DNA of 64,000 nucleotides from Prauserella isguenensis (GCF_014191605.1 NZ_JACHWU010000003.1:682001-746000); one strand, 5' to 3'; counted from the first letter of the stretch, positions 18,213 to 28,137 are shown. Notes: generated by a model not told the origin, from the letters alone. Program-made: numbers and translations.

Positions 18213-19539
18213 AGCCCGGCACGCGGTTCACGCTGGACGTCTCCGCCCGCCGCACCGGCGCCGTCGTGATCGGCGGCTCGCCGCTGCGCCTGGTGAGGCT
18301 CGGCTCCGCGGGTACGCGGATGCTGGACCGCTGGACCTCGGGCGAGCCGCTCACCGAGTCGCCGGGCCAGCTGCGCCTCGCGCGTAAACTGGTCGACGCG
18401 GGCATCCTGCATCCGAAACCGCCCGCCGGTCCGGCGCCCGCCGACGTGACCGTGGTCGTGCCGGTGAAGGACGACGCCACGCGCGTGCGGCGGCTTCGGG
18501 AGGCGACGGCCGAGTGCGGCGGGCACATCGTCGTCGACGACGGCTCGGCCGAGCCCGTGCCCGACGCCGACGTCCGTCACGAGACGCCTCGTGGCCCGGC
18601 TGCGGCGCGCAACTCGGGAAGCCGTCGCGCGACCACGGAGTTCGTGGCCTTCCTCGACGCCGACACCGTGCCCGAGGCGGGCTGGCTCGAAGCGCTGCTC
18701 CCCCATTTCAGCGATCCGTCGGTGGTGGCGGTCGCGCCGCGGGTGCGCAGCTCCCCGGGCGACGGCCTGCTCGCGCAGTACGAACTCGAACAGTCGAGTT
18801 TGGACCTCGGCGCCAAGCCCGCCCCTGTCCGCCCGATGAGCAAGGTCAGTTACGTGCCCACGGCCGCGCTCGTGGTGCGTCGCGGCGCGCTGGCCGCGGC
18901 GGGTGACTTCGACGAGCAGCTGCGGTACGGCGAGGACGTCGACCTCGTGTGGCGGCTGCTCGACGTCGGCGCGGTGCGGTACGAGCCCGCGTCGGTGGTG
19001 CGGCACGAACCCCGCCCGACGGTGCGTTCGTGGCTGCGGCAGCGGTTCGACTACGGCACGTCCGCGGCCCCGTTGTCCCGACGGCATCCGGAACGCCTCG
19101 CCCCGGCGCGCGTGTCCGCCGTCACGACGGCTGCCTGGGCGCTGGCCGCCGTGGGGCGTCCGCTGCCGGCGGCCGCCGTCGCGGCGGGCGCGACGGCCCT
19201 GTTGGCCCGACGGTTGGCGACGTCCACGCGCGACGTGCCCACCTCCGAGGTCGTCCGGCTCGCCGCCCGCGGCCAGCTCGGCGCGGGCAGGCTGCTCGCG
19301 GCCGCGTCACGCCGGGTGTGGTGGCCCCTGCTGTTGCCGACCCGGCGCGGCCGCCGCGTGCTGGCGGCCGCGTACCTGCCGTTCGCCGCGCAGACCGGCT
19401 CACCGGGACGGCTGGTGCTGCGCATCGCCGACGACGTGGCCTACGGCGCGGGCGTGTGGACCGGATGCGTGCGACACCGGACGGCCGCTCCCCTGTTGCC
19501 CCAGTTCACCGAACGGCCGTTCGCCCAGGGACGCGGCCG

Positions 19540-19543
<4 letters not shown>
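18209..19543 (+). CDS. mftF: Mycofactocin glycosyltransferase MftF
   Basis: 444 residues. GT2-type glycosyltransferase core: DVTVVVPVKDD, IVVDDGS, FLDADTVPEAGW (DxD), YGEDVDLVWRLLDVG. In the mycofactocin system this family decorates the cofactor with an oligoglucose chain. An N-terminal ~75-residue segment (FTLDVSARRTGAVVIGGSPL) precedes the GT core and is typical of MftF. The C-terminal part is Ala/Arg-rich and hydrophobic (AVTTAAWALAAVGRPLPAAAV), suggesting membrane association. GTG 18209 overlaps the SDR stop, and the stop overlaps the mftE GTG. Confidence 0.93.
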
Positions 19544-20234
<691 letters not shown>

Positions 20235-20250
<16 letters not shown>

Positions 20251-20453
20251 ACCCGAGCCGGCGCCGCTTCGAGTTCGGCGGCGCGGGTGAGCAGCCGCGT
20301 CGCCACGTGCTGCAGGTTGTCGCCCAGCGCGCGCAGTCCGGCTGCGGGCAGCTCCCCGTCGTCCTGATGAGCGCACAGCTCGACGACGGCCTCGCCGACG
20401 CGCGTATTGACGGCGGAGAGGTGTACGAGCAGTTCCCTGTCACGACGGATCAT
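20235..20453 (-). CDS. Small unknown helical protein convergent with mftE
   Basis: A 72-residue ORF starting MIRRDRELLVHLSAVNTRVG and ending in a helical LQHVATRLLTRAAELEAA segment. No family is recognised. Its composition (amphipathic helices, balanced charge, G/C-biased third positions) looks like a real protein, not a shadow. It overlaps the mftE stop by 16 bp on the opposite strand. GAGGAA lies about 12 nt before the ATG, which is a long spacing. It may be unrelated to mycofactocin. Confidence 0.5.
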
Positions 20454-20741
20454 CCGGCCCCCGGTTCCTCGGGCCCCGATCCCTCAGCGCCTTCTGGTGC
20501 GGCGATCGGGTACGGCGACTCGTCCACGTCGGCGTCGGCACGACGACACGGGCGAAGCCGTGGCAGTTCGGGGCTCAACTTCCGTCGAACACTAACAGAG
20601 CGGAGCGACGCGGTGTAGCGCGGCGGACTCCACACGGGTGGCACACCTGCTTGCTCCGGATGCGACGATCACTCCGACGAGGGAGGCGACGTTCCACGGA
20701 ACCGGACGCCGCACCGAGGCTGAGACGACGGTGGAGGCACA

Positions 20742-21593
20742 GTGAGCGCAGAACCCGACGACGCGCTGCGCGCGATCAACGAGAGCCTGGACAAGCCCTC
20801 CGCGGCTCGGATCTACGACTACTTCATCGGCGGCGAGACGAACTACGCGATCGACCGCGCCTTCGCCGAGAAGGCCCGCCAGCGCATCCCCCAGCTCGGC
20901 GAGTACTGCCGCACCAGCAGGCAGTTCCTGGGCCGCACGGTGCGTTGGTGTGCCGCCGAGGCGGGGATGCGCCAGTTCGTCGACCTGGGCTCGGGGCTGC
21001 CGACCGTGGGCAACGTCCACGAGGTCGCCGACGAGGCACGGCCGCAGTGCGACACCCGCGTCGTGTACACCGACAACGAGCCGATCGCGCTCACCCACTC
21101 GGAAATGCTGCTGGCCGACACGGCCGACAGCGACCGGCACGTGGCGATCGCCGCCGACCTGATGGAGCCCGACGAACTGTGGTCCCGCGTCATGGCCACC
21201 GGGCTGATCGAGCGCGAGGAACCCGTCGTACTGCTGGTCAACGCGGTGCTGCACTTCATCAAGGACGAGGCCGGCCCCGACCGGCTGCTGGGCTTCTACC
21301 GCAAGCAACTGCCACCGGGCTCGCTGCTCGTGCTGTCGCAGATGACCAACGAGAACCCGGCGAGCGAGGCCGAACGCAAGGCGCTCGACGACCTCGTCGA
21401 CTACTACGAGAACACGACGAACCCCGGGCAGCTGCGCACGTCCGAGGACTTCGTCCGGTTCTTCGGCGACTTCGAACTCGTCGACCCCGGGCTTGTCTAC
21501 GCGCCCGCGTGGCGCCCCGACTCCGACACCCTGTTCGCGCAGGTCCCGTCGGAGTCCCGCGTCATCGGAGGCGTCGCCCGCAAGCCCGCCTGA
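20742..21593 (+). CDS. SAM-dependent methyltransferase, PF04672 (DUF574) family
   Basis: 283 residues. The N-terminal INESLDKPSAARIYDYFIGG is the hallmark of the actinomycete-specific S-adenosyl methyltransferase family PF04672, often found in many copies per genome. A SAM-binding region is visible as RQFVDLGSGLPTVGNVHEVA, then VVYTDNEPIALTHSE. Substrates of the family are mostly unknown. GTG 20742 has GGAGG 4 nt upstream. A 21-nt repeat array begins 14 nt after the stop codon. The 288-bp gap before it (20454-20741) shows no clear gene or site. Confidence 0.9.
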   Translation: MSAEPDDALRAINESLDKPSAARIYDYFIGGETNYAIDRAFAEKARQRIPQLGEYCRTSRQFLGRTVRWCAAEAGMRQFVDLGSGLPTVGNVHEVADEARPQCDTRVVYTDNEPIALTHSEMLLADTADSDRHVAIAADLMEPDELWSRVMATGLIEREEPVVLLVNAVLHFIKDEAGPDRLLGFYRKQLPPGSLLVLSQMTNENPASEAERKALDDLVDYYENTTNPGQLRTSEDFVRFFGDFELVDPGLVYAPAWRPDSDTLFAQVPSESRVIGGVARKPA

Positions 21594-21607
21594 CCCCGTC
21601 CCGCGCT

Positions 21608-21712
21608 GTGTTGCGCCCTCACGGGCTCGTGTTGCGGGTTCCGGGGCTCGTGTTGCGCCCGCGGGAGGCCGTGTTGCGGATCCGGGTGGCCGTATTGCAG
21701 GTTCCGGTACGC
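21608..21712 (+). repeat. Array of five 21-nt repeats, locus 1 of a dispersed family
   Basis: Units start at 21608, 21629, 21650, 21671 and 21692, each beginning GTGTTGC (last unit GTATTGC). The units diverge in the second half but keep a GG-n-TCCGG-type core. The array begins 14 nt after the methyltransferase stop codon, same strand. The same 21-nt family recurs at 28138-28200 and, inverted, at 29441-29524. Confidence 0.85.
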
Positions 21713-21839
21713 CTCCGTGCCCGCGCTCGGCACCGCAGAGGCGCGAAACCGCCGCGTGAGGGCACGTCCGCCACGCCCCGTTCCTCCGAGTGCATGACGC
21801 GAACTGGCAGGGCACGGCTTTCGGGGCCATGATCGGGGT

Positions 21840-23234
21840 ATGCGCTCCAGTGGTGCCGCCGATCCGACGGGGTCCGCACACGCCGAGCTCGCCACCCACA
21901 GCGGGTACGCCCGGCGCGTGACAGTGCTGCGCGACGAACTCGCGGCACTGCCGGCCGACGAACCCGTGCGGCTCACCAAGCGCACGTCGAATCTCTTCCG
22001 CCCACGAGCCCGGGCGGGGGCGGGACTCGACGTGTCGGCGTTCGACCACGTGCTGTCGGTGGACCCGGTCGCCCGCACGGCCGACGTCGAGGGCATGGTG
22101 ACCTACGAACAGCTCGTCGACGCCACTCTGCCCCACGGGTTGATGCCGCTCGTCGTGCCTCAGCTCAAAACGATCACGCTCGGCGGCGCGGTCACCGGCC
22201 TGGGGATCGAGTCGTCGTCGTTCCGCGCCGGGATGCCACACGAGTCGGTTCTGGAGATGGACATCCTGACCGGCGACGGGGACATCGTCACGGCCACACC
22301 CGACGGCGAGCACAGCGACCTGTTCCTCGCGTTCCCCAACTCCTACGGCACGCTCGGCTACGCGCTGCGGCTGCGGATCGAACTCGCGCCGGTGCGCCCT
22401 TACGTCCGGCTCGAGCACGTGCGGTTCTCCGATCAGCGGGCGTTCTTCGACCGACTCACCCGCGCCTGCCTCGACCGCGAGGCGGATTTCGTCGACGGCA
22501 CCGTGTTCTCGCCGAGCGAGCTGTACCTGACGCTCGCGTCGCTGGAGGGTGAGCCCGATCGCGTCAGCGACTACACGTGGCTCGACATCTACTACCGCTC
22601 GATCCGCGAGCGCCCCGTCGACCACCTGCCGATCCGCGACTACCTGTGGCGCTGGGACACCGACTGGTTCTGGTGTTCGCGGGCGTTGGGCGCGCAGCAC
22701 CGCCTGGTACGTCTGCTCGCCGGTCCACGGCTGCTGCGGTCCGATGTGTACTGGCGAGTGGTGAACACCGTGCGGCGCCACGGCCTGCTCGCCCGGTTCT
22801 CTCGCGTACTCGGCAGGCCCGAACGCGAATCGGTGATGCAGGACGTCGAAGTCCCGATCGACCGGGCCGGAAGGTTTCTGTCCTTCCTCCACCGGGAAAT
22901 CCCGCTCAGTCCGATCTGGATCTGCCCGCTGCGGCAACGGGACGATCGGCGGTGGCCGTTGTACGAACTGGACCCGGGCGAGTTGTACGTCAACTTCGGC
23001 TTCTGGGGCACGGTGCCGCTCACCGGCGGCGAGGCGCAGGGGTCGCACAACCGGCGCGTCGAAGACGTCGTGACGGCGCTCGGCGGGCGGAAATCCCTCT
23101 ACTCGGAGAGCTTCTTCGACCCGGACACGTTCTGGCAGCTCTACAACGGGTCCGCGTACCGCGCCGTCAAGCAGCGGTACGACCCCCGCGGGCGATTGCT
23201 CGACCTCTACGCGAAGTGCGTGCAAGCGAGGTGA
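21840..23234 (+). CDS. FAD-binding reductase, TmsA/BfaA-like (10-methylene to 10-methyl fatty acyl)
   Basis: 464 residues of the FAD-linked (PCMH/BBE-type) oxidoreductase family, closest in style to DWARF1/DHCR24-like proteins of mycobacteria (Rv0449c type). FAD-binding signatures: VEGMVTYEQLVDATLPHG, TITLGGAVTGLGIES, and EMDILTGDGDIVTATP. In the characterised pathway to tuberculostearic (10-methylstearic) acid, this enzyme reduces the 10-methylene group made by the partner methyltransferase. That partner (next gene, 7 bp away) and a small third gene are present here in the tmsA-tmsB-tmsC order. The ATG at 21840 lacks a strong Shine-Dalgarno. Confidence 0.85.
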   Translation: MRSSGAADPTGSAHAELATHSGYARRVTVLRDELAALPADEPVRLTKRTSNLFRPRARAGAGLDVSAFDHVLSVDPVARTADVEGMVTYEQLVDATLPHGLMPLVVPQLKTITLGGAVTGLGIESSSFRAGMPHESVLEMDILTGDGDIVTATPDGEHSDLFLAFPNSYGTLGYALRLRIELAPVRPYVRLEHVRFSDQRAFFDRLTRACLDREADFVDGTVFSPSELYLTLASLEGEPDRVSDYTWLDIYYRSIRERPVDHLPIRDYLWRWDTDWFWCSRALGAQHRLVRLLAGPRLLRSDVYWRVVNTVRRHGLLARFSRVLGRPERESVMQDVEVPIDRAGRFLSFLHREIPLSPIWICPLRQRDDRRWPLYELDPGELYVNFGFWGTVPLTGGEAQGSHNRRVEDVVTALGGRKSLYSESFFDPDTFWQLYNGSAYRAVKQRYDPRGRLLDLYAKCVQAR

Positions 23235-23241
23235 TGACACC

Positions 23242-24573
23242 ATGGCGGCGACCCGTCCCCTCTCCGCGGTGCCCGCGCCCGCGCGGGCGTCCGAACGCGG
23301 CGGCGCGTCCGGCGCCGGACCACCGTTGACCGCGCTGCTCACCCGGCTGGTCGGCGACGATCCTCCGGTGACCGTGACGGCCTACGACGGCACCGTGGTC
23401 GGCGATCCGGAAGCGGAGCTGCGCATCCACGTCCGCACCCCGGAGGCCCTGAGCTACGTACTGACGGCTCCCAACGAACTGGGTGTCGCCCGCGCCTACG
23501 TCACGGGCAGGATCGACGTCGACGGCGACGTGTACGCCGTGCTGCGGGCGGTCGACGACATGTCGCTGAGCGTGGCCGACAAGGCGGCGCTGGCGCGGGA
23601 GCTGGCCGGTCACGCGCGTGAACTGCTGCGGCCGGTGCCGATCCCGGTCGAAGAGGCGCCGTCTCGGGCGCGCCGCGTGCTGCACGGGCTGCGGCATTCG
23701 AAGCTGCGCGACAGCGAGGCGATCTCCCGCCACTACGACGTTTCCAACCGCTTCTACGAGCTCGTGCTCGGTCCGTCGATGGCCTACACGTGCGCCTGCT
23801 ACCCCGGCGAGGACGCGAGTCTCGAGGAGGCGCAGTTCCACAAGTTCGACCTCGTCTGCCGCAAGCTCGGGTTGCGGCCCGGCATGCGCCTGCTCGACGT
23901 CGGGTGCGGTTGGGGCGGCATGGTCGCCCACGCCGCCGAGCACTACGGCGTGGAGGCGCTTGGCGTGACGCTGTCACGGCAGCAGGCAGACTGGGCGCAG
24001 CGGGATCTCGCGGCGCGGGGCCTGGCGGGCCGCGCCGAGGTACGCCACCTCGACTACCGCGACGTCACCGAGACCGGCTTCGACGTGGTGTCGTCGATCG
24101 GGCTGACCGAGCACATCGGGGCGAAGGCCCTGCCGTCGTACTTCCGATTCCTGTGGTCGAAGCTGCGTCCCGGTGGCCGGCTGCTCAACCACTGCATCGT
24201 GCGACCGCACACCTACGATTCGCATCGCACGGGGCCGTTCATCGACCGGTACGTCTTCCCCGACGGCGAACTCGAGGGCGTGGGCACGATCGTCTCGGCC
24301 ATGCAGGACAACGGGTTCGAGGTGCGGCACGCCGAGAACCTGCGGGAACACTACGGCCGCACCCTCGCCGCGTGGTGCCGCAACCTCGACGCCCGCTGGG
24401 ACGAGGCGGTCGCCGAATCCGGCGTGCAGCGCGCCCGCGTGTGGGCGCTGTACATGGCCGCCTCGCGCCTGGCGTTCGAACGGCACCGGCTCGAGTTGCA
24501 GCAGGTTCTGGGCGTGAAGGTCGGCGAGCACGGCGACGCGTCGATGCCGCTGCGGCCGGACTGGGGAGTGTGA
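23242..24573 (+). CDS. Cyclopropane/methylene-fatty-acid synthase family methyltransferase, TmsB/BfaB-like
   Basis: 443 residues of the cyclopropane-fatty-acyl-phospholipid synthase (CFA/UfaA1) family. SAM motif LLDVGCGWGGMVAHAAEHYG; downstream family motifs ALGVTLSRQQADWAQ, GLTEHIGAKALPSYF, RLLNHCIVRP and the start of the fold at AISRHYDVSNRFYELVLG. The neighbour FAD reductase points to 10-methyl branching of oleoyl chains rather than cyclopropanation. ATG 23242 follows GAGG with suitable spacing, and the gap from the upstream stop is 7 bp, so it is one operon. Confidence 0.88.
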   Translation: MAATRPLSAVPAPARASERGGASGAGPPLTALLTRLVGDDPPVTVTAYDGTVVGDPEAELRIHVRTPEALSYVLTAPNELGVARAYVTGRIDVDGDVYAVLRAVDDMSLSVADKAALARELAGHARELLRPVPIPVEEAPSRARRVLHGLRHSKLRDSEAISRHYDVSNRFYELVLGPSMAYTCACYPGEDASLEEAQFHKFDLVCRKLGLRPGMRLLDVGCGWGGMVAHAAEHYGVEALGVTLSRQQADWAQRDLAARGLAGRAEVRHLDYRDVTETGFDVVSSIGLTEHIGAKALPSYFRFLWSKLRPGGRLLNHCIVRPHTYDSHRTGPFIDRYVFPDGELEGVGTIVSAMQDNGFEVRHAENLREHYGRTLAAWCRNLDARWDEAVAESGVQRARVWALYMAASRLAFERHRLELQQVLGVKVGEHGDASMPLRPDWGV

Positions 24574-24576
24574 ACC

Positions 24577-25065
24577 GTGCGCGTCCCCGCGCCCGAGGCC
24601 GGCGCCGCCGACTACGCATCGGCGTTCCGCGCGAGCACCGACGTGGCGCGGGCGCGGTCACCGCGCGAATGGACGCGCGTCGTGTTCGAGGGTGCACCCG
24701 CGCCGCAGGCCGTGTTCGTGCGGTTCGGTTGGCGGCACGTGCTCCGGTTGCGCCTCAGCGACTCACCCGCGTCGGTGGCGGGCTGGCGCCTCACCGATTG
24801 CGACGAGGACTCGGCGGTACTCGAAGCGCACTCGCCGCTGCTGGAGGCCCGAAACGTGGCTTTCATCGACGACCATGGCCTCACGTGGGCGACGTACGTG
24901 CGGTTCCACGGCCGTCTCGGGCGCGCAGTGTGGACGATCGCCGCGCGTGTGCACCACATCGTTCTGCCGCATCTCCTGCTCCGCGCCGTGCGGCGGACCG
25001 AGCGTTCGCTGCGCCGCGGAGGAGTGAACGCGATGTCGGTGCCGTGGGCTACCGTGCGGACGTGA
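24577..25065 (+). CDS. TmsC-like DUF2867-type protein of unknown function
   Basis: 162 residues beginning VRVPAPEAGAADYASAFRAS; the pattern VRFGWRHVLRLRLSDSPA and GLTWATYVRFHGRLGRAVWT, with a C-terminal basic HHIVLPHLLLRAVRRTERSL, suggests the DUF2867 fold and a possible membrane-facing tail. It follows the methyltransferase by 3 bp and matches the third position of tmsABC operons, where the role of TmsC is not firmly known. GTG 24577 is used. Its stop overlaps the next gene (GTGA). Confidence 0.75.
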   Translation: MRVPAPEAGAADYASAFRASTDVARARSPREWTRVVFEGAPAPQAVFVRFGWRHVLRLRLSDSPASVAGWRLTDCDEDSAVLEAHSPLLEARNVAFIDDHGLTWATYVRFHGRLGRAVWTIAARVHHIVLPHLLLRAVRRTERSLRRGGVNAMSVPWATVRT

Positions 25066-25892
25066 TCGAGTACCTGAGCATCCCCACGTCCGCGGGCGTT
25101 TTCGACGCGATCGGGGCGGGCCCGCACGACGGTCGTCCGGTGTTGCTGCTGCACGGTTTCCCCGAGGCGGCCGTGGAATGGGAGCACCAGGTCGCACGCC
25201 TGGGCGACGAGGGTTACCGCGCCGTGGCACCCGATCAGCGCGGCTACTCACCCGGGGTCCGGCCGGCCGACGTCGCCGACTACGAGATGGACCACCTTGT
25301 CGACGACGTCGTCGCGTTGGCCGGCGCGCTCGAGTGGTCGCGGTTCGACCTGGTGGGCCACGACTGGGGCGGTGCCGTCGCGTGGTGGGCCGCCGACCGG
25401 CACCCCGACCGCCTGCGCACGCTCACCGCGGTGTCGACGCCGCACCCGCGGGCGCTCGGCGACGCACTCGCGGGCGACGAGGACCAGGCGATGCGCTCGC
25501 AGTACATGCGCGACTGGCGCAGCTCCGACACCGAGAAGCGCATGCTCGCCGACGGCGGTGAGCCGCTGCGCCGCATGTTCGAGTGGAAGGTCCCTCGCGG
25601 CCGCGTGGACGACTACCTCGCACGGCTGTCCGAGCCGGGCGCGCTGACTGCGGCTCTGAACTGGTACCGGGCGGGCAGCCCGAAAGCCGCGATCGAAGCG
25701 GTGACGGTGCCGACCCTCTACGTCTGGAGCACCGAGGACGTCGCGTTCGGCTCGACGGCGGCGCTGGCGACCGAGCAGTGGGTGAGCGGGCCGTACGAGT
25801 TCCAGATGCTCGAGGACATCACGCACTGGGTCCCGGAGGAGGCCCCGGAGCAGCTGACCGCGCTGCTGCTGGACCACCTGCACCGGCACTGA
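25062..25892 (+). CDS. Alpha/beta hydrolase, epoxide-hydrolase-like
   Basis: 276 residues. The oxyanion motif is LLLHGFPEAAVEWEHQV (HGxP), the nucleophile elbow VGHDWGGAVAWWAA with Asp101, the probable acid residue in VWSTEDVAFG and the base His in ITHWVPEEAPEQL; this combination is typical of soluble epoxide hydrolases. It overlaps the TmsC-like gene by 4 bases, making it the fourth gene of the operon. A role in handling oxidised fatty acyl species is possible but not shown. A hairpin terminator follows. Confidence 0.87.
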   Translation: MIEYLSIPTSAGVFDAIGAGPHDGRPVLLLHGFPEAAVEWEHQVARLGDEGYRAVAPDQRGYSPGVRPADVADYEMDHLVDDVVALAGALEWSRFDLVGHDWGGAVAWWAADRHPDRLRTLTAVSTPHPRALGDALAGDEDQAMRSQYMRDWRSSDTEKRMLADGGEPLRRMFEWKVPRGRVDDYLARLSEPGALTAALNWYRAGSPKAAIEAVTVPTLYVWSTEDVAFGSTAALATEQWVSGPYEFQMLEDITHWVPEEAPEQLTALLLDHLHRH

Positions 25893-25914
25893 CAGGCCGT
25901 CCCCGTGCCGCCGC

Positions 25915-25943
25915 CCGGGTGAACCGGGCCGGCTTTCACCCGG
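25915..25943 (+). terminator. Hairpin after the tms-like operon
   Basis: Arms CCGGGTGAA (25915-25923) and TTCACCCGG (25935-25943), 9 bp, around an 11-nt GC-rich loop, 22 nt after the hydrolase stop. No T-run. Confidence 0.6.
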
Positions 25944-26022
25944 CGTACGGCCGATCACGCCGGTTCACCCTTGCGCGACCGGACCCCGACGCCGAGAATT
26001 CGAAACTCATTCACGTTTAGTC

Positions 26023-26058
26023 GGCGGGTGGGTGACGGATGGCGGGTGGGTGACGGAT
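26023..26058 (+). repeat. Duplicated 18-nt block covering the translation start of the ceramidase gene
   Basis: GGCGGGTGGGTGACGGAT occurs twice in direct tandem (26023-26040 and 26041-26058). Each copy ends in the AT of an ATG. The first ATG (26039) opens a five-codon frame ending in TGA at 26053; the second (26057) starts the ceramidase. The duplication therefore copies the whole ribosome-binding context. Confidence 0.8.
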
Positions 26059-28111
26059 GACGAAACGCGCGTTGGTCCTGGCCGTGGCGTTGCTTCTCGG
26101 GGCGTCCTTGCTCACCGCTCCCGCCGGTGCGACCCCATCCGACGGGGAGGATTCCGTGGACGAGGGCTCCGTGGACGCTGCCGAGCCGTACCTCGTGGGA
26201 CGCGGCATCGCCGACGCGACGGGCGAGATCGCCGAGGTCGGGCTGATGGGCTACGGCCGTCTCGACCAACAGGCCGCGGGTCTGCACAACCGGCAGCGTT
26301 CCCGGGCGTTCGTCATCGCCGACCGCGGCACCGGCGAGCGCGTCCTGCTGGTCGTGGTGGACGCGCCGATGATCTTCAACAGCGTGCGCCAGGAGGTGCT
26401 GCGCAGGCTGGCGGAGCGCTACGGCGACACCTACACCGAGCGCAACGTGATGCTGACCGCCACGCACACCCACGCGGCTCCGGGGGGCCATTCCCACCAC
26501 CTGCTGTACAACATCACCACGCTGGGCTTTCACAGGAAGACCTTCGAGGCGGTCACGTCCGGCATCGTCGAATCGGTCGACCGCGCCCACGCCGATCTGG
26601 CTCCCGCGTCGCTGACGCTCACCCACGACGAGCTCACCGGCGCGAGCGCCAACCGCTCCCGCGAGGCGTTCGACCGCAACCCTGCCCGCGACCGGCAGCA
26701 CTTCCCGGACGCCGTCGATCCGCAGACGTCGCTGTTGCGGATCGAACGCGGCGGCAGGCCCGTCGGGGCGATCAACTGGTTCCCGGTCCACGCGACGAGC
26801 ATGTCCGGCGACAACCGGCTCGTCAGTTCCGACAACAAGGGCTACGCCGCCTACCGATGGGAACGCGACGACGCGGGTGTCGACTACCGCGCCGACCGGG
26901 CGCCCGCGTTCGTCTCCGCGTTCGCCCAGACCAACGCGGGCGACCTGACCCCCAACGTCGACCTGACCCCACCCGGCACCCCCGAGGACTTCCAGCGCAC
27001 CACGGCCAACGGTGAGCAGCAGTACCGCGCGGCGAAACGCCAGTTGGACGCCGACGGCACCGGCCTCGCGGGCGGTGTCGACTCCCGCCTCGTCCACGTG
27101 GATCTGTCCGATGTGGAGGTGAGGCCGGAGTTCACCGGCGACGGGCGGACCCACCGCACCTGCAAACCCGCCGTCGGCGCGGCCATGGCCGCGGGCAGCC
27201 TGGAGGACGGACCGGGATTCCCCGGCTTCGACGAGGGCGAGAATCCGTTGTGGGACAGCGTTTCCCACTCGGTGCTCTACCGCGCGTCGGCGAAACTCGA
27301 GCAGTGCCAGGCGCCGAAGGGGGTGTTCGCTCCGGTGGGTGCGATGAACAAGGTCTACCCGTGGGTGCAGGAGATCGTGCCGGTGCAGGTGGTGGGCGTC
27401 GGCGAGCTGTATCTGGTCGGGATTCCCGGCGAGGTGACGATCACCGCGGGGCTGCGGCTGCGGCGAACCGTCGCCGAGGCCGTCGGCGCGGAGCTGCGGA
27501 ACGTGCTCGTCGCCGGTTACGCCAACTCCTACTTCCACTACCTGACCACGCCCGAGGAGTACGACGCCCAGCACTACGAGGGTGGGAGCACGCTGTTCGG
27601 CCGCTGGCAGCTGCCCGCGCTGCAGCAGACCGTGCACGGGCTCGCCACCGCGATGCACGACGGTCGTGACGTACCGCCCGGGAAGCGGCCCCGGGACCTG
27701 TCGGGCAAACAGGTGCGGCTCCAACCGGGCGTCGTGCTCGACACTCCCGCGATCGGCAGGCGTTTCGGCGACGTACTGGCCCAGCCTGCCGAGGCCTACT
27801 CCGCGGGCGAGCGGGTGTCCGCCGCGTTCGTGGGCGCCCACCCGAGCAACGACCTGCACCGCGGGGGCACGTATCTCGAGGTGCAGCGCTGGGACGGGCG
27901 CGCCTGGCGCACGGTCGCCGACGACGGCGACTGGTCGACGAAGCTGCACTGGAAACGCCGCGGGCTGTCGGCCTCGCGCGTCACGATCACGTGGCAGCCA
28001 CCCAGGCAGGCGGCCGGCACCTACCGGATCCGCTACCGCGGCGACGCCAGGAACGCCCTCGGCCGCATCACCCCCATCACCGGCGTGACGAGAAACTTCA
28101 CCATCCGCTGA
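26057..28111 (+). CDS. Secreted neutral/alkaline ceramidase family protein
   Basis: 684 residues with a signal peptide (MTKRALVLAVALLLGASLLT, likely cleavage near AGATP). Ceramidases of this family hydrolyse the amide of ceramide using Zn. Zn-site motifs are visible: TATHTHAAPGGHSHH and NWFPVHATSM. The N-terminal YLVGRGIADATGEIAEVGLMGY is the family opening. The catalytic hexapeptide, GDVSPN in the Pseudomonas enzyme, is GDLTPN here, so Thr298 replaces the nucleophilic Ser. An Ig-like C-terminal domain (FVGAHPSNDLHRGGTYLEVQ onwards) is present. Likely target is host or environmental sphingolipid, or another lipid amide. It is preceded by the duplicated start region and followed by 21-nt repeats. 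Confidence 0.9.
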   Translation: MTKRALVLAVALLLGASLLTAPAGATPSDGEDSVDEGSVDAAEPYLVGRGIADATGEIAEVGLMGYGRLDQQAAGLHNRQRSRAFVIADRGTGERVLLVVVDAPMIFNSVRQEVLRRLAERYGDTYTERNVMLTATHTHAAPGGHSHHLLYNITTLGFHRKTFEAVTSGIVESVDRAHADLAPASLTLTHDELTGASANRSREAFDRNPARDRQHFPDAVDPQTSLLRIERGGRPVGAINWFPVHATSMSGDNRLVSSDNKGYAAYRWERDDAGVDYRADRAPAFVSAFAQTNAGDLTPNVDLTPPGTPEDFQRTTANGEQQYRAAKRQLDADGTGLAGGVDSRLVHVDLSDVEVRPEFTGDGRTHRTCKPAVGAAMAAGSLEDGPGFPGFDEGENPLWDSVSHSVLYRASAKLEQCQAPKGVFAPVGAMNKVYPWVQEIVPVQVVGVGELYLVGIPGEVTITAGLRLRRTVAEAVGAELRNVLVAGYANSYFHYLTTPEEYDAQHYEGGSTLFGRWQLPALQQTVHGLATAMHDGRDVPPGKRPRDLSGKQVRLQPGVVLDTPAIGRRFGDVLAQPAEAYSAGERVSAAFVGAHPSNDLHRGGTYLEVQRWDGRAWRTVADDGDWSTKLHWKRRGLSASRVTITWQPPRQAAGTYRIRYRGDARNALGRITPITGVTRNFTIR

Positions 28112-28137
28112 CCCGCGTGCCCTGCACTCGCGCACGC

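Noticed and set aside
20450-20644. 64-codon minus-strand frame upstream of the small mftE-convergent ORF
   Set aside because: Ser/Pro/Arg-rich with no start context; looks like a chance frame.
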